A stretch of 64,000 nt of DNA, from positions 434,001 through 498,000 of the forward strand of contig NZ_RHNW01000001.1 in assembly GCF_003946045.1 (NCBI RefSeq). Direction: 5' to 3'. The notes below the pieces were generated by a model that was not told the origin of the DNA, did not search any database, and saw nothing but the letters and a program-made list of their open reading frames with translations. The DNA is from Levilactobacillus mulengensis. Its GTDB lineage: Bacteria; Bacillota; Bacilli; Lactobacillales; Lactobacillaceae. The position numbers and the translations under genes were made by a program. This document shows, in pieces, positions 17,801 through 28,392 of this stretch; positions within the stretch are counted from its first letter, which is position 1; each line of letters begins with the position of its first letter.

Positions 17801-20800
17801 ACTATCGGAATCGCTGTCGCTGTCCGAATCGCTGTCAGAGTCTGAATCACTGTCGGAATCAGAGTCACTATCGGAGTCTGAGTCACTGTCGCTATCTGAG
17901 TCACTGTCGGAGTCTGAGTCACTGTCGGAGTCTGAGTCACTATCGGAGTCTGAGTCACTATCGGAGTCTGAGTCACTGTCAGAGTCGGAGTCGCTGTCGC
18001 TATCTGAGTCACTGTCGGAATCAGAATCGCTGTCGCTGTCAGAGTCCGAATCGCTATCGGAGTCCGAGTCGCTGTCGGAGTCACTGTCGGAATCAGAATC
18101 GCTATCCGAGTCTGAATCGCTATCGGAATCTGAGTCACTGTCGCTGTCCGAATCACTGTCAGAATCGGAATCACTGTCGGAATCGGAGTCACTGTCGCTG
18201 TCCGAATCACTGTCAGAGTCTGAGTCACTGTCGGAGTCGGAATCGCTATCGGAATCAGAGTCGCTGTCGGAATCGGAGTCCGAGTCACTTTCACTATCTG
18301 AATCACTATCTGAATCCGTATCCACTGCAATAGCCATGTTTGCGTATGACTGTGCGTCAGAAGCGGCGCTAGAAGCGTGATCCTTGGCAGTCTGAGCTGC
18401 AGCGGCGGCTGATGAAGCTTCTGCGGCATAACTTGATGCTGCGGCGTTATCGCTAGCTGCTTCGGCTGATGAAGCATTTGCGTGAGCCGTTGAAGCAGCG
18501 GCGGCGGCCGATGAAGCCTCGGTTGCAGCAGACGCGGCCGTTGAAGCGGCCGTTGCAGCTTCAGCAGCGTAACTAGAAGCCGTTGAACCCTTCACTGCGT
18601 AATCCGTGGACAGATCTGCGTAGGAGTTAGCCACACTTGCGTATTGACCAGCTTCGTTTGCAGCATCAGCGGCTAAGCTAGCTGATGATGAAGCCGCATC
18701 AGTTTGCGTCGTGTTAACTGTCAGGTAAGCCTGACCCAGAGACATGGACGTGCTACCACTAGTTACGACCAGCGTGTAGTACCCTTGGTTACCAGCCGTC
18801 GCACCCGTTAAGTTCAAGGTTTCGCTAGTTTGTCCATCCAGCTTTTGACCTTGGCTACCAGCCGTTGCGGAGTAGTACCACTGGTATGAAACTTTTGTGC
18901 CATCACTTGTCGTATCCATTTCCGGTGACCAAGTCAAATCGTCGCCGGCGTTAACCGCATGATCAGCTAAACCATTACCGATAGTCACATCTTTGCTAGA
19001 TGAGAATGAAGTCCCATCAGCATTGGTAATTGTTGCTGTAATCGTAATCTTCCCAGCAGAGGTTGAAGACGTTGGTGTTACCGTCCCATCACTACTAATT
19101 GTCGCAATTGATTCGTCACTACTAGTCCAAGTGATATCTCCAGTAGCGTTCCCAGGATTGGTTGTCGCCGTGAAGACCCCTTCAGTTTGCGTATCTGATC
19201 CGTTCAGGATGTAATCATCCCCGGCAATCGTGATACCCGTGGCAGCAATTTCACTGTCATAAACGTCGACCTGGGCCAAGTTACTGTAAAAGTCCCCCGT
19301 TGCCGTGTTGGTTCCAAGGAAGCCAGCGCCTGACTGGAACAGCAACGAACCGGTAAAGTCTTCACTTGTTGTTACCGTCAGCGTACTGGAAGCGGTTGCT
19401 AGCCCAGCGTACCACGGTGTGTTGTCTTTAGTCGTATAAGTGGCAATTTCTTTTCCGCTGGCATCGTTGATACTACCTGATGTACCCTTCAGCGTTACCC
19501 ATTTACCGTTGATCTGCGTGTACCAAGTCGTCGAGTGGCTGACGTTAATGGCACCCAGACCTGTTTTAGCAGTCGAAGTTAAGCTAATCGTCTTGCCAGA
19601 AGTTGTTGAGGTAGTGGCGGTTGGCTGTTGCGTAAACCCGCCAGAGACAACCATTCCTAACAGGACAAAGGCATCCCCTGATGGCTTACCCTTATACTTA
19701 CCCAGGTTATTGGAGTAAAGCACCGCGTAACTCGCTGCTTCAGTCGCAGCAGCGGCGGCTACCGTGGCTTCAGAGGCTAACCGACTGGCAGAAACCAATT
19801 CTGCATCAGCAGCAGTAGAGTATTCACTGGCTGCGGCGAAACTCCCTGCGGCAACTGCTGATGAGGCTGCTGCCATGTAACTGTTGGCGTCGTTGTTAGC
19901 GGCATCAGCAGTGGCAGCAGCGTACTGCGCATCTTGTGCATATGCAGCGGCGGCGGCCGTGTAGGAAGCTCCCAAACTCGTATTCTGTGTCATCAAAGCA
20001 GCTAACGAAGCGGCAATTGAGCCCGCTGCTTGAGCACTGGTCGCAGCGGCGGCATCAATTGCGGCCGTTGAAGCTGCAGTGACACTAACTGCTGAGGATT
20101 GGCCATCCACAATGATCTTGGTTGCTTCAGCTGCGGCAGACGCACCGGAACTAGCGGCTTCGGTCGCCCATTTGAGATACGTTTTGGCGTTAGCTGCGGC
20201 GGTTGAGGCTTCGGCCAAGCTCCCGGATGCCGCATAGGAGGCTGCGTCACTTGCCCTGACAGCAGCCATTGACGCGTTGCTTGCAGCATCCGTATTGGCA
20301 GCGATAGCAGCGGCATTCGCTGCAGAAGCTGCTTCTTGATACAGTGGTGCTGAAGCAAATGCGTTGGCTGCATCGGCGGCATTGGAGTTTGCAATGTTGG
20401 CCTGATCAAGTGCCTGACTGGCTGCACCAGCGGCAGCGGCAGCATAACTGGAAGCCAAGTAATTACCAGCTGCTTCTTGCTTTTGAGCGGCCGTGTAGGT
20501 ATCAGCAACTGCCAGTGTCGCATCAGCAGCGGCTGAAGTCGTCAAGACACCGTATGAATCGGCATCTGCCTGCGCAGCAATCGCATCGAGTGCGGCGGAT
20601 TGGGCAGCGGAGTAATTATTTTCTGCTTCATATGAGGTTGCCAAATTACTTGCACTACTTGCGGCAGTAGCGGCCTTCACGGCTAACGCTGCATAACTAG
20701 CCGTGTCCTTTGTATAAGCGGCAGCACTTCTAGCGTGATCTTGGACCGTAACGTCGGTCACAAGATCCGTCGTGCTAGCCAACAGGTCATAAGCCGCATT

Positions 20801-22996
20801 GGCTGAGCTAGCCATTGAGGAAGCTAACGCAGCGGTTGCATCTGCAGCAGCGGCAGCACTCGCAGCTTGATCTGTGTAATTACCGTTGACGTCAGAAACG
20901 ACAACCGTGATAACGTTGGAAGACGTTGAGAAGTTGGCTGAATGATTATTCATAGCGAGGTAAGTTGCCTTTTTTGTCCCACTAACCTTCAAGTAGTAGT
21001 AGTACGTCCCTGCTGAAGTATAAGTTGGCGTAAATTTCTGCGAGGTCGACGTGGATGAACTAGTCGAAGCGACTGTCCAGTTCTTGCCATCGGTCGATTC
21101 ATACCAAGTATAAGTGGCTGAAGTGATTTTATATGAAGATGACCCAATTTGAAGTGGGAACTCATATGAGCCTAAAGTCATGGCGTTAGTCAACGTAACG
21201 CTCTGGCCAACGCCCACCGCTGTCGATGAACTCGTCAGCGTGTTGGTCGTTCCACCAATGGCACTCGTATCGTCTTCTTCATTTTCATCAATGCCTTGCG
21301 CATCCGTTTCATAAGCTGCGGCCAAGGAAGCGGCACTAGAAGCGCCTTCTAGGTTCAAAGCCGCATCGGACGCAGCCGAACTAGCCACCCGAGCTAATGA
21401 GGCAGCATCGGCGGCACTGGTTGCGGCAGCAGCCGTTGAAGCAGCTGAATTGGCCAGGTTAGCGGAAGAGGTGACGGCAGCGGCGAATGACGCAGCGCTT
21501 TCCGCGTATTGTGCGGATTGGTCCCCTTTGTAACCCCCAGCTTCTGACGCAAACGAGTTGGCTGAACTGGCGTAACCAGCGGCTAAGACTGCGCTTGAAG
21601 ACGCCTTCACTGCTGAATCACTAACTGCCAGAGACGTTGCCGTCAGTGCAGCGGATTGGGCAGTTGAGTTGGCCGTGCTGGTTGCATTGTACGCATCCAG
21701 AGCTTGGCTAGAAATCCCGTTGGCTGAGATCAACGCGTCGCTAGCTGCTTCGTAGTCCCCACTCAGGGCGGCACTAGTGGCCACACTGTATTGGGCTTGG
21801 GCGTCACCAGCCAAGGACGTTGCTAACGATGAAGCGTTGGCTGCGTCGGAAGCGGCGCTGTTAGCCGTTGCGTAGGCAGCAACCGCCGCCGCGTTACTGG
21901 TATCGTATTGCGTGGCGTTGTAAGCACTACTTGCTGCCGTAGCAGCGGCAATGGCTGCTTCACTAGCTGCGGCAGCGGCTGAGAACGTTGGCAAATTAGC
22001 GCTGCTTACCATGTCTTTCAGACCAACAGCGGCGGCTGATTTGGCAATCGCTGCGGTACTGGAAGCCAGGTTGGCGTATGACGTTGCGTTACTTGCGGCT
22101 GATTTAGCTGCCGTCAGAGCTGACACATAATTGTTCATTAAGCTGTCTGAATCACCCATGCCGTCAGCAACCGCTTGTTTGTAACCAGAAGCTAAACTGC
22201 TGTAGTAATGCGTTAACTCAGAAGCGGTATCCGTCTTGGCTGCGTAGCTACTGGTTGCTGTGTAGGCGTTATTCACGTCACTCGTTGGTACCAGCGCTGC
22301 ATAACTACTAGCGGTCGTGGCACTGGCCTTGGCAGCAGCGGCGGCACTGGCAGCGGCACTAGCATCGTTGTCAGCATCCGTGGCGACCTTCGTCTCGTCA
22401 GATGTTCCCACCGTCACAGTATCGCTTTCAGCTACGGGCGTGACAACGGCCTTCTTAGTCGTTGCGACCTTCGCAACCGTCTTGGTCACGTTGGCACTCA
22501 GCGTCACATCTGTCTTAACGTTGGCAGCGGCACTGGACGCGATGCTCGCAGCGTCTGATGTTGACGTCGCTGTGCTAGTCGCGTCAGCACTAATGGCGGT
22601 TGCCGTCGTACTACTATTGTTGCTTGAAGATGAAGCGGCTGAACTGCTGGCGTCGGAAACCGGTGCAGATTCAACTACCACCTTAGATGAAGCACTTGAG
22701 GCTGATGAACTGGCAGCGCTAGTCTCGCTGTTCGCACCCGCACTGTTGACTGTTGATTCGCTCTTCTGTTCCTGCTGATCCGCCGCCGAACTCGTTGAAC
22801 TGGCAGCTGATGTGGCGACTTTAGTACTGTTGGTTGCGTCATCCGTGCTCGTTGCATCCGCACTGGCTGACAGCGTTCCTGCACCTAATAACGAAAAGGA
22901 TGCCAATGCAGCGAAGACCCAGGTCTTCCCTACCTTGTACATCTTGTACCGTAATTTAGGGTCGCCGTTAAAAGCCTTATTCCGCATGAATTTCAC
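14837..22996 (-). CDS. Serine-rich repeat surface adhesin with Ser-Asp stalk
   Basis: A 2719-residue secreted protein. A KxYKxGKxW signal (K18-W26 in KMYKVGKTW) and hydrophobic [18 protein letters not shown] define the leader. Then come Ala/Ser-rich segments (about 60-575 and 710-1090), an immunoglobulin-like domain (about 580-705, [14 protein letters not shown]), a second beta-rich region (about 1100-1435) that includes a Big2-like repeat ([17 protein letters not shown]), a further Ala/Ser block, an Asp-Ser repeat (about 1557-2498), a Gly/Ser segment, and a C-terminal membrane anchor ([12 protein letters not shown]) with GKRGKHDN tail. No LPxTG motif precedes the anchor. The start is GTG at 22996: GGAGG (23006-23010) is 9 bases upstream, while the ATG at 22987 is too far. 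Such proteins are usually O-glycosylated and mediate adhesion; the adjacent glycosyltransferases fit this. Confidence 0.9.
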   Translation of the reverse strand: MKFMRNKAFNGDPKLRYKMYKVGKTWVFAALASFSLLGAGTLSASADATSTDDATNSTKVATSAASSTSSAADQQEQKSESTVNSAGANSETSAASSSASSASSKVVVESAPVSDASSSAASSSSNNSSTTATAISADATSTATSTSDAASIASSAAANVKTDVTLSANVTKTVAKVATTKKAVVTPVAESDTVTVGTSDETKVATDADNDASAAASAAAAAKASATTASSYAALVPTSDVNNAYTATSSYAAKTDTASELTHYYSSLASGYKQAVADGMGDSDSLMNNYVSALTAAKSAASNATSYANLASSTAAIAKSAAAVGLKDMVSSANLPTFSAAAAASEAAIAAATAASSAYNATQYDTSNAAAVAAYATANSAASDAANASSLATSLAGDAQAQYSVATSAALSGDYEAASDALISANGISSQALDAYNATSTANSTAQSAALTATSLAVSDSAVKASSSAVLAAGYASSANSFASEAGGYKGDQSAQYAESAASFAAAVTSSANLANSAASTAAAATSAADAASLARVASSAASDAALNLEGASSAASLAAAYETDAQGIDENEEDDTSAIGGTTNTLTSSSTAVGVGQSVTLTNAMTLGSYEFPLQIGSSSYKITSATYTWYESTDGKNWTVASTSSSTSTSQKFTPTYTSAGTYYYYLKVSGTKKATYLAMNNHSANFSTSSNVITVVVSDVNGNYTDQAASAAAAADATAALASSMASSANAAYDLLASTTDLVTDVTVQDHARSAAAYTKDTASYAALAVKAATAASSASNLATSYEAENNYSAAQSAALDAIAAQADADSYGVLTTSAAADATLAVADTYTAAQKQEAAGNYLASSYAAAAAGAASQALDQANIANSNAADAANAFASAPLYQEAASAANAAAIAANTDAASNASMAAVRASDAASYAASGSLAEASTAAANAKTYLKWATEAASSGASAAAEATKIIVDGQSSAVSVTAASTAAIDAAAATSAQAAGSIAASLAALMTQNTSLGASYTAAAAAYAQDAQYAAATADAANNDANSYMAAASSAVAAGSFAAASEYSTAADAELVSASRLASEATVAAAAATEAASYAVLYSNNLGKYKGKPSGDAFVLLGMVVSGGFTQQPTATTSTTSGKTISLTSTAKTGLGAINVSHSTTWYTQINGKWVTLKGTSGSINDASGKEIATYTTKDNTPWYAGLATASSTLTVTTSEDFTGSLLFQSGAGFLGTNTATGDFYSNLAQVDVYDSEIAATGITIAGDDYILNGSDTQTEGVFTATTNPGNATGDITWTSSDESIATISSDGTVTPTSSTSAGKITITATITNADGTSFSSSKDVTIGNGLADHAVNAGDDLTWSPEMDTTSDGTKVSYQWYYSATAGSQGQKLDGQTSETLNLTGATAGNQGYYTLVVTSGSTSMSLGQAYLTVNTTQTDAASSSASLAADAANEAGQYASVANSYADLSTDYAVKGSTASSYAAEAATAASTAASAATEASSAAAAASTAHANASSAEAASDNAAASSYAAEASSAAAAAQTAKDHASSAASDAQSYANMAIAVDTDSDSDSDSESDSDSDSDSDSDSDSDSDSDSDSDSDSDSDSDSDSDSDSDSDSDSDSDSDSDSDSDSDSDSDSDSDSDSDSDSDSDSDSDSDSDSDSDSDSDSDSDSDSDSDSDSDSDSDSDSDSDSDSDSDSDSDSDSDSDSDSDSDSDSDSDSDSDSDSDSDSDSDSDSDSDSDSDSDSDSDSDSDSDSDSDSDSDSDSDSDSDSDSDSDSDSDSDSDSDSDSDSDSDSDSDSDSDSDSDSDSDSDSDSDSDSDSDSDSDSDSDSDSDSDSDSDSDSDSDSDSDSDSDSDSDSDSDSDSDSDSDSDSDSDSDSDSDSDSDSDSDSDSDSDSDSDSDSDSDSDSDSDSDSDSDSDSDSDSDSDSDSDSDSDSDSDSDSDSDSDSDSDSDSDSDSDSDSDSDSDSDSDSDSDSDSDSDSDSDSDSDSDSDSDSDSDSDSDSDSDSDSDSDSDSDSDGDSDSDSDSDSDSDSDSDSDSDSDSDSDSDSDSDSDSDSDSDSDSDSDSDSDSDSDSDSDSDSDSDSDSDSDSDSDSDSDSDSDSDSDSDSDSDSDSDSDSDSDSDSDSDSDSDSDSDSDSDSDSDSDSDSDSDSDSDSDSDSDSDSDSDSDSDSDSDSDSDSDSDSDSDSDSDSDSDSDSDSDSDSDSDSDSDSDSDSDSDSDSDSDSDSDSDSDSDSDSDSDSDSDSDSDSDSDSDSDSDSDSDSDSDSDSDSDSDSDSDSDSDSDSDSDSDSDSDSDSDSDSDSDSDSDSDSDSDSDSDSDSDSDSDSDSDSDSDSDSDSDSDSDSDSDSDSDSDSDSDSDSDSDSDSDSDSDSDSDSDSDSDSDSDSDSDSDSDSDSDSDSDSDSDSDSDSDSDSDSDSDSDSDSDSDSDSDSDSDSDSDSDSDSDSDSDSDSDSDSDSDSDSDSDSDSDSDSDSDSDSDSDSDSDSDSDSDSDSDSGSAGGDGSGNGGDSDSDNGSDSDSDSDSDSDSDSEAGNEGDAGNGSGSGNGSGSGNGSGSGSGSGSGSGSGSNTGTGSGSGSGSGSGNGATGSTTNAGSGTTPAAATTLNYGGAANTAAGTAPMADLTASSPATVADTAASPADSSDKSASDKSATDKSASDKTGDKSGTASGSAADSATDGDSAVKSADSNHTTLWGAIVAAIAAVTGGSWWYFGKRGKHDN
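15500..18325 (-). repeat. Ser-Asp coding repeat
   Basis: About 2.8 kb encode nearly pure Ser-Asp dipeptides, with one Gly at about 16949 and a Glu near the upstream end. On the coding strand, aspartate codons are GAC/GAT and serine codons follow a TCN-TCN-AGY rhythm (18-base unit) mixed with TCN-AGY (12-base unit). The same style of 18-base unit is known from staphylococcal ClfA. Alternate frames on both strands stay open because of this codon pattern and are not genes. Copy number may vary between isolates. Confidence 0.95.
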
Positions 22997-23005
22997 TTTT
23001 AATGT

Positions 23006-23010
23006 CCTCC
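23006..23010 (-). promoter_or_regulatory. Ribosome site fixing the adhesin start
   Basis: GGAGG on the minus strand, 9 bases before GTG at 22996 and 18 before ATG at 22987. It supports a GTG start, giving the N-terminus MKFMRNKAF. Confidence 0.75.
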
Positions 23011-23154
23011 TTAAAAGTTGACTTGCAATAGATGAGTGACAATCGCTACTCCTAGTGATTGAGTTTCCCAAAAATTAGTGAACTTACATTGAATGGTCTA
23101 TACACATTTCCCTAATAAAGGGTCTCCCCTATAAACCATCCCCTAACAATTGCT

Positions 23155-23163
23155 ATTCTAGCA
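23155..23163 (-). promoter_or_regulatory. Possible adhesin promoter (extended -10)
   Basis: Minus-strand TGCTAGAAT is an extended -10 (TGnTAGAAT) about 160 bases before the adhesin start. No good -35 is seen. The long 5' leader could hold regulation. Confidence 0.4.
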
Positions 23164-23793
23164 TAGATTTACTCTACGCACTGTTTTAAAAGTAAATTTA
23201 TTGACAATATTTCTAAGATTTTGCTAAATCTAAGTAAAGTGTTAAAACAATCACATCAAACTTTTCATCAACATTTTGCCTGTAAATATCGAGTTTTTAT
23301 CCGATTAATCAGACTTTTTCCTGATTAGTTCAGTTTACAAATCGCGATAAATAGGCATTTTATGTGTGTTAACTAATTGTTATCATTCTATCGTGCGATA
23401 AATACAGGGGTTATACCATTAACTGTTCTAAAGCCGTCAAAACATATTCATGGTTTTGAAAAATTATATTTTGATGAAAATATTGTCCATATGACGATTT
23501 ATGCGCAAATGATTATTGGCCATTTTTACGATCAAAAATCAAGCATTTAGTTTAGAAATCCTTAACTTTTAACGTAAATCATTTTACCATCCACACATAT
23601 TTGTAAATGTGTAACATTAATATTCTTCGTGATTTTAACTATTTTATTCACCGGTCTATTAATCCATTTATATTTCAACTCGGCCGACATCACCTCAGGT
23701 CATCAGCTTTCAGAAACCGTTTTCATTGCTAACTTGTCGAATTACGACCAGTCACCCCCGTATAAACCAACAATAATTGGATATTTATCGACA
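23164..23793. other. AT-rich intergenic region upstream of the adhesin
   Basis: About 630 bases with no credible gene. It holds a hairpin TAATCAG/CTGATTA (23306-23327), a shorter one ACACAT/ATGTGT near 23594-23613, and a 10-base direct repeat GCGATAAATA (about 23344 and 23394). These could be regulator sites for the large adhesin gene, but I cannot name a regulator. A 69-codon plus-strand frame at 23629 lacks a ribosome site. Confidence 0.4.
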
Positions 23794-23827
23794 CAAAAAT
23801 CCCGCCAACAGACTGCGTTGACGGGAC
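23794..23827 (-). terminator. Terminator of the relQ-nadK-rluD operon
   Basis: Minus-strand stem CCCGTCAAC/GTTGGCGGG (one G-T pair) followed by ATTTTTG, just after the pseudouridine synthase stop. Confidence 0.85.
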
Positions 23828-23843
23828 CTTTTACCTAGATTGT

Positions 23844-24743
23844 TCAGTTTATAAGCTCGTTAGTGATAACCGCTGCCATGTCATCCGGCAGTGGTGCGTA
23901 GCAGGTGATCCATTTTCCCAGGAAGGGCTGATAGAAGCGCAAACGCGCGCAGTGCAGGGCTTGGCGGTGAATCCAGGGGTTGGTTTGTTTGCCGTACAAC
24001 CAATCTCCCACTAGCGGATGCCCAATCGACTGACAATGGACCCGAATTTGATGGGTCCGGCCGGTATGGAGCTTGAGGGCTAGTAAGGTGGCCGAACGAG
24101 AACGACCCCGGACCCAGAACTCTGTCTGGGCCGCGCGCCCATCTGGCCGAACGGTTCGTTTGATAAAGGAATCCGCTGATCGCCCAATCGGCTGGTCGAT
24201 CAGCTGGTGATCCACAGGAATTCGGCCAGTCGCCAGCGCAATGTAGCGCTTGTCCAGCGCGTGATCCTTCAGCTGCTTATCCAGAATGGAATGGGCAAAG
24301 TGATGTTTGGCAAACAGCACCGCCCCACTGGTCTCCCGGTCCAAGCGCGTCACAATGTGGGTCACCGTGCTAGGCGCGTGGATGGCTGTCAGATGCCCTT
24401 TGACCCGATTAGCTAACGTATCAACTGGATACAGGTGTGACGGCACAGAGGCCATCTCAGCCGGTTTATTGACGACTAAGAAGTGCGGGTCCTCATACAG
24501 GATGTCCAGCGGCTTAAATGACGTTGCCACGTGGTCGTTGGCCTGTTCCGGTGGCAGCTGTAATCCCACCGTTTGCCCTGGCTGGGCCATTGCAATCACG
24601 CGGACCTCTTCCCCATCCAAGGTGATGATGCCGCCGTGAAATTTCACGCGCTTCAAAAAGGTGCGGGTGACCCCGTGGGCCATCAGCACCGTGCGTACGT
24701 GGACCGGACTCTCACCGGTCACTGTCCATTTAAAATCGATCAT
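23844..24743 (-). CDS. RluA/RluD-family pseudouridine synthase
   Basis: 299 residues. The catalytic block [17 protein letters not shown] (about 130-146) holds the conserved aspartate, and [20 protein letters not shown] is the second family motif. These enzymes turn uridines in 23S rRNA or tRNA into pseudouridine; the exact site cannot be told. The N-terminal ~80 residues are a degenerate S4-like region. The start overlaps the nadK stop by four bases. relQ-nadK-rluD-like is a conserved Firmicutes order (yjbM-ppnK-yjbO in Bacillus). Confidence 0.9.
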   Translation of the reverse strand: MIDFKWTVTGESPVHVRTVLMAHGVTRTFLKRVKFHGGIITLDGEEVRVIAMAQPGQTVGLQLPPEQANDHVATSFKPLDILYEDPHFLVVNKPAEMASVPSHLYPVDTLANRVKGHLTAIHAPSTVTHIVTRLDRETSGAVLFAKHHFAHSILDKQLKDHALDKRYIALATGRIPVDHQLIDQPIGRSADSFIKRTVRPDGRAAQTEFWVRGRSRSATLLALKLHTGRTHQIRVHCQSIGHPLVGDWLYGKQTNPWIHRQALHCARLRFYQPFLGKWITCYAPLPDDMAAVITNELIN

Positions 24744-25543
24744 GCATTCTCCCTTCCGATGAAGGAAGCCTCGACCCGTTGCCAGAAATGAGTATGGCGG
24801 TACTCAGCGAAGGCGATCCGTTGCCGTGCGATGCGGTACGAAATGGCCTTGATGGGCCGGCCCTCGATGCCGAGTTGGTCACACATCAAGACGTTATCGG
24901 TCGGGTCCGTCGGCTCGATACGAATCCATTCGTCCGCCGGGATAATCAGGGGCGAACCCAATGTCCGGAAGACTAAATTGTTAATGGACGCAATCTCTGC
25001 CATTTGAATCGCGTTGAACCGCGGGTTGATGACCGCCCCACCCACTGACTTGTTGTAGGCCGTGGAACCCGTCGGCGTCGAGATACACAGGCCATCCCCC
25101 CGAAAGCTTTCGAAGAGTTCGTCCTTGATGTACACGTCCGCGACCATGGTCCCAGACACCTTCTTAATGGTGGATTCATTTAACGCCAGGGCCTGGTCCG
25201 AGTGCGTACCATCCGCGTAGTCGACCTGAATCGACAGCAGTGGATAGCTCACACTTTGGCCGTTGTCGTCGGCTAAACTATCGACCAGCTCCTGGACCTC
25301 ATAGTCCCGCCAGTCGGTGTAGAAACCCAGGTGACCGGTATGGATCCCGACAAAGCGGACCTTGTCGAGCCGGTCATTGTAATGGTGAAACGCGGATAGC
25401 AGCGTGCCATCCCCGCCGACCGTGACCACGATGTCTGGATTCAGACTATCGATGGTCACCCCCGCAGCCTCTAAGCCGCGGTGCAGCGCCGTCGCCACCT
25501 TCTGTGAGGACGGGCCGTTATTACTAAAAATGGAAACCTTCAT
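24740..25543 (-). CDS. nadK: NAD kinase
   Basis: 267 residues, the usual length. [14 protein letters not shown] (about 40-53) is the GGDG motif that binds ATP/NAD, and [16 protein letters not shown] is the second conserved block. It makes NADP from NAD and ATP in the cytoplasm. It is the middle gene of a three-gene operon, two bases after relQ and overlapping the pseudouridine synthase. Confidence 0.95.
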   Translation of the reverse strand: MKVSIFSNNGPSSQKVATALHRGLEAAGVTIDSLNPDIVVTVGGDGTLLSAFHHYNDRLDKVRFVGIHTGHLGFYTDWRDYEVQELVDSLADDNGQSVSYPLLSIQVDYADGTHSDQALALNESTIKKVSGTMVADVYIKDELFESFRGDGLCISTPTGSTAYNKSVGGAVINPRFNAIQMAEIASINNLVFRTLGSPLIIPADEWIRIEPTDPTDNVLMCDQLGIEGRPIKAISYRIARQRIAFAEYRHTHFWQRVEASFIGRENA

Positions 25544-25545
25544 AA

Positions 25546-26202
25546 CTAATCTTCCTTATTCTGATGAGGCGTTCCATCCACATCGCTCTCATGCTTCGGC
25601 GTATATTGCTGGGCCTCTTGAATTTCTTCACGAATCTCGGACATTTCCGTGTCCAACTTAAAGGCGGCCTCGGCTGCCCGTTGTAAGCGGTCGCTGAGTT
25701 CCTCAGGAAAGGCGCCCTGGTATTTGTAATTTAATGAATGCTCGATGGTGGCCCAAAAGTTCATGGCCAGCGTCCGCACCTGAATCTCGGCCAGAATTTT
25801 CTTCTCGCCGGAAACCAGCTGAACCGGATATTCCACCACAATATGGTAAGACCGATAACCACTCGGCTTCTCGTTATGGATGTAATCCCGTTCCTCCAGA
25901 ATCGTCAGGTCGGTCCGCCGCCGTAACAGGTCGACGACTTGATAAATGTCTTCCACAAACTGACACATGATCCGCAAGCCCGCAATGTCTTGCATATCCT
26001 GTTCCAGTCGTTCCTCGGCCACGTGACGCCGGGACATCTTTTCCTTGATGCTGGGGACTGGCTTGACCCGACCCGTCACGAACTCGATCGGCGGCCGCTC
26101 ATTTTTATTTTCAAATTGCTTGCGGATACCGCGGAGCTTCACCTTGAGCTCGCTCACGGCCTGTTGATAGGGCAATAAAAATTGATCCCAGTTCGTTACC
26201 AT
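25546..26202 (-). CDS. relQ: Small alarmone synthetase RelQ (GTP pyrophosphokinase)
   Basis: 218 residues: a single RelA/SpoT synthetase domain with no HD hydrolase, TGS or ACT domain, which is the RelQ (YjbM/SAS1) type. Motifs include [24 protein letters not shown] and [23 protein letters not shown]. It makes (p)ppGpp from ATP and GDP/GTP in stress. It is the first gene of the relQ-nadK-rluD operon and is divergent from spxH, as in many Firmicutes. Confidence 0.93.
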   Translation of the reverse strand: MVTNWDQFLLPYQQAVSELKVKLRGIRKQFENKNERPPIEFVTGRVKPVPSIKEKMSRRHVAEERLEQDMQDIAGLRIMCQFVEDIYQVVDLLRRRTDLTILEERDYIHNEKPSGYRSYHIVVEYPVQLVSGEKKILAEIQVRTLAMNFWATIEHSLNYKYQGAFPEELSDRLQRAAEAAFKLDTEMSEIREEIQEAQQYTPKHESDVDGTPHQNKED

Positions 26203-26461
26203 AATGACTATCCCCCAACCTTAATTCCACGTTTACCCCGGAAGTAATTCCGACGTAAAACATGACTCATCTCTCGATTTTACCATATTTTCTCAGCAAC
26301 TGAGAGTAATTACCTCTTTAATTTGTTAAGCATTTCACTTATCGTTCGATGAATGGACTGACTCCCTTTTACGAGGCGTTTAGCTTTACGTCCGCTTAAA
26401 AATGTTGCATGATAGGGTTGCGTTTTAAACGAACGGTCTCCACCTCAAACAAACGTTCCAA
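26203..26461. other. Divergent intergenic region relQ/spxH
   Basis: About 260 bases holding the two outward promoters. Only the spxH promoter can be placed; for relQ I see a GGGGG ribosome site 10 bases before the ATG but no clear -35/-10 pair. Confidence 0.4.
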
Positions 26462-26489
26462 TTGCTATTTTTTGAAATTTTGGTAATGT
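26462..26489 (+). promoter_or_regulatory. Probable spxH promoter
   Basis: TTGCTA, 16 bases, then TGGTAATGT (extended -10), about 70 bases before the GTG start. Confidence 0.5.
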
Positions 26490-26560
26490 AGTGGTATTGT
26501 TACTTTTTGTTTGGCGACCCTTGCTGATTGCCAACTAGGACAGGTATAGGAGGAAGCAAT

Positions 26561-27211
26561 GTGTTAGAAGTCTATTTGTTCGTCAACCCGCTCGGTGCGC
26601 GTTGTATGCGTTCTGAACGAAATATCATGCGGTTGGCCGATCATCTTAATAGCAAGGTGTCGTTCCAGTTTGTTCCGTTGCTTAACCAACAGATCATCGC
26701 GCAATCCCTCTCTTCGCGGCCAACGCTCGCTGAGAGAAATGCGCGCTTCAACGTCACCTACCAAGCAATTTTGGCTTATAAGGCCGCCCTTTTTCAAGGT
26801 AAGCGTAAGGGGCGCAAGTTCCTGCTCAACATGCAGGATGCCGTTGTCAGTCAGCACCAAAGTTTTACGGAAGAACTGACTTTAGAAATGGCCAAGAAGT
26901 GCCACCTGGACCTCGACATGTTCACGGAAGACTGTCAATCCGATCTGGCGAAACAAGCCTTCAAGACGGATCAAAAGTTAGCGGCTGAAATGAAGATCGA
27001 ACAATCCTCATCCGCTGTGATTTTTAACTGTGATGTTTCCGACTGTGGGTTACTCTTAAACGACGTGACTTATGATGCCCTCTGCGACGTCTGTGAAAGC
27101 CAAGGCGTTGCCACGAAAGAAATGTTAATGGCTGAACCTAATTATCAAACTAATGAACAGGCGACTTCATTAATGCTGGGCAGTAATCAACCTAATCTGC
27201 GGGTGTTGTAG
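26561..27211 (+). CDS. spxH: SpxH/YjbH-family ClpXP adaptor (DsbA-like)
   Basis: 216 residues starting VLEVYLFVNPLGARCM. The thioredoxin-like DsbA fold and the position opposite relQ mark it as a YjbH/SpxH homologue, the adaptor that delivers Spx to ClpXP in Bacillus. The usual CxxC-type site reads GARC, so only one cysteine remains, which argues for an adaptor rather than an oxidoreductase. GTG at 26561 is chosen because AGGAGG lies 7-8 bases upstream; an upstream TTG frame has no ribosome site. Confidence 0.8.
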   Translation: MLEVYLFVNPLGARCMRSERNIMRLADHLNSKVSFQFVPLLNQQIIAQSLSSRPTLAERNARFNVTYQAILAYKAALFQGKRKGRKFLLNMQDAVVSQHQSFTEELTLEMAKKCHLDLDMFTEDCQSDLAKQAFKTDQKLAAEMKIEQSSSAVIFNCDVSDCGLLLNDVTYDALCDVCESQGVATKEMLMAEPNYQTNEQATSLMLGSNQPNLRVL

Positions 27212-27230
27212 TTTCGCAGCTTGTTCACCT

Positions 27231-27279
27231 AAAAAACTGGCTTCGTAAAATCTGCGTGATTTTACGGGGCCAGTTTTTT
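27231..27279 (+). terminator. spxH terminator
   Basis: AAAAAACTGGC-CGTAAAAT stem pairs with ATTTTACG-GCCAGTTTTTT; symmetric, so it could act on both strands. Confidence 0.9.
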
Positions 27280-27458
27280 GTGTGAATAATTTCAGACGAC
27301 AGGTTGCGACGGGTCACCTAAACCTCACCTGGCTCGCAGTGTCTCCAGCCGACTAATCGCCCGATTAATTGTAAATTTTAGCGATACATTCCCTACCGCA
27401 TTAGAATCCAATATGGTATGATTGAGCCAACTATTTTGTGGAACTGAAGGGAAAATTT

Positions 27459-28319
27459 ATGCGAACAGCTATCGTTACGGACACCGCCTCCTACCTCACC
27501 CCCGAACAGATCAAGCAATTTCATATCGTGGTCCTGCCCATCACCGTGATTTTGGGTGGCCAGCAGTACGCCGAATCCAAGTTAAGTCTGAAGACGTTCT
27601 ACGACTATCTGAAGACGGATCAAGAGCTTCCCACCACGGCACAGGTCTCCCTGGGTCAGATTGAAGAAGCCTACGACCGACTGGCTGACGAGGGCTATGA
27701 CGAGATCATCTCGATTCACCTGTCTAGTGGCATCACCTCGTTCATGAGCAACCTCAAGATGTTCTGCCGGACCTACACCAAGGCCCACATCTATCCGGTC
27801 GATTCCCTGGTCGCCAGTGCCGGCGAGGCCAACCTGTGCCTGTTAGCGGGTCAGCTGGTCGCTAACGGCAACGTAGCCGCTGACATCGTTCCCCAGCTCG
27901 AGGACTTACGCGATACCATGAACGTGTACTTTGCCGTGGACAACCTGAGTCATTTGGCCCGGACCGGTCGTCTCAGTAACCGTTCGGCCATCATCGGTAA
28001 CCTGCTCAACATCAAGCCCCTCCTGACGTTCAACGACGAGGGCAAGATTATCGCCATCGGCAAGGAACGGACCATGAAGAAGGCCTTCCACTACATGACT
28101 GATAAGCTCCAGGAGACGTTGACCCAGGTCGACTATCCCCTGTTAGTCACGGTCATCAACGCCAACAACGCTGACCTAGCCGATGACTGGGACGCCGCGC
28201 TCACCGACCAATTTCCAGAAGTCCGCGTAGTTCAGAGTCAACTCGGCCCCGCCATCAGCGTCCACACGGGTGAAAAGACCATGGGCCTGATTTGGCAACG
28301 CGACTGGCAATCCTACTAG
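27459..28319 (+). CDS. DegV-family fatty-acid-binding protein
   Basis: 286 residues. TDTASYLTPEQ near the start, IHLSSGITSFMSNLKM and HLARTGRLSNRSAIIGNLL are DegV-family blocks that form the fatty-acid pocket; family members (FakB in staphylococci) present fatty acids to a kinase. A partner FakA is not in the window. ATG at 27459 has AAGGG 8 bases upstream and matches the family's start; a longer frame from 27438 does not. Single gene between two terminators. Confidence 0.9.
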   Translation: MRTAIVTDTASYLTPEQIKQFHIVVLPITVILGGQQYAESKLSLKTFYDYLKTDQELPTTAQVSLGQIEEAYDRLADEGYDEIISIHLSSGITSFMSNLKMFCRTYTKAHIYPVDSLVASAGEANLCLLAGQLVANGNVAADIVPQLEDLRDTMNVYFAVDNLSHLARTGRLSNRSAIIGNLLNIKPLLTFNDEGKIIAIGKERTMKKAFHYMTDKLQETLTQVDYPLLVTVINANNADLADDWDAALTDQFPEVRVVQSQLGPAISVHTGEKTMGLIWQRDWQSY

Positions 28320-28337
28320 AATTTAAATGCATGTAAC

Positions 28338-28387
28338 CAAAAAGACTGAGCACCGCCCAACGTGGGTAGGCGCTCAGTCTCTTTTTT
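28338..28387. terminator. Shared terminator of degV and pepF
   Basis: AAAAAGACTGAGC-CC-CC loop GG-AGG-GCTCAGTCTCTTTTTT is strong and nearly symmetric between two convergent genes. Confidence 0.9.
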
Positions 28388-28392
28388 ACGCA

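Noticed and set aside
15500-18325. CRISPR-like regular repeat
   Set aside because: Units are contiguous coding repeats without unique spacers, and there are no cas genes.
15181-18477. Three very long open frames overlapping the adhesin, one on the minus and two on the plus strand (over 1000 codons each)
   Set aside because: They are by-products of the Ser-Asp codon repeat, which rarely makes stops in other frames; they have low-complexity content and no start signals.
23629-23838. A 69-codon plus-strand frame downstream of the adhesin promoter
   Set aside because: No ribosome site; it runs into a terminator and lacks family resemblance.
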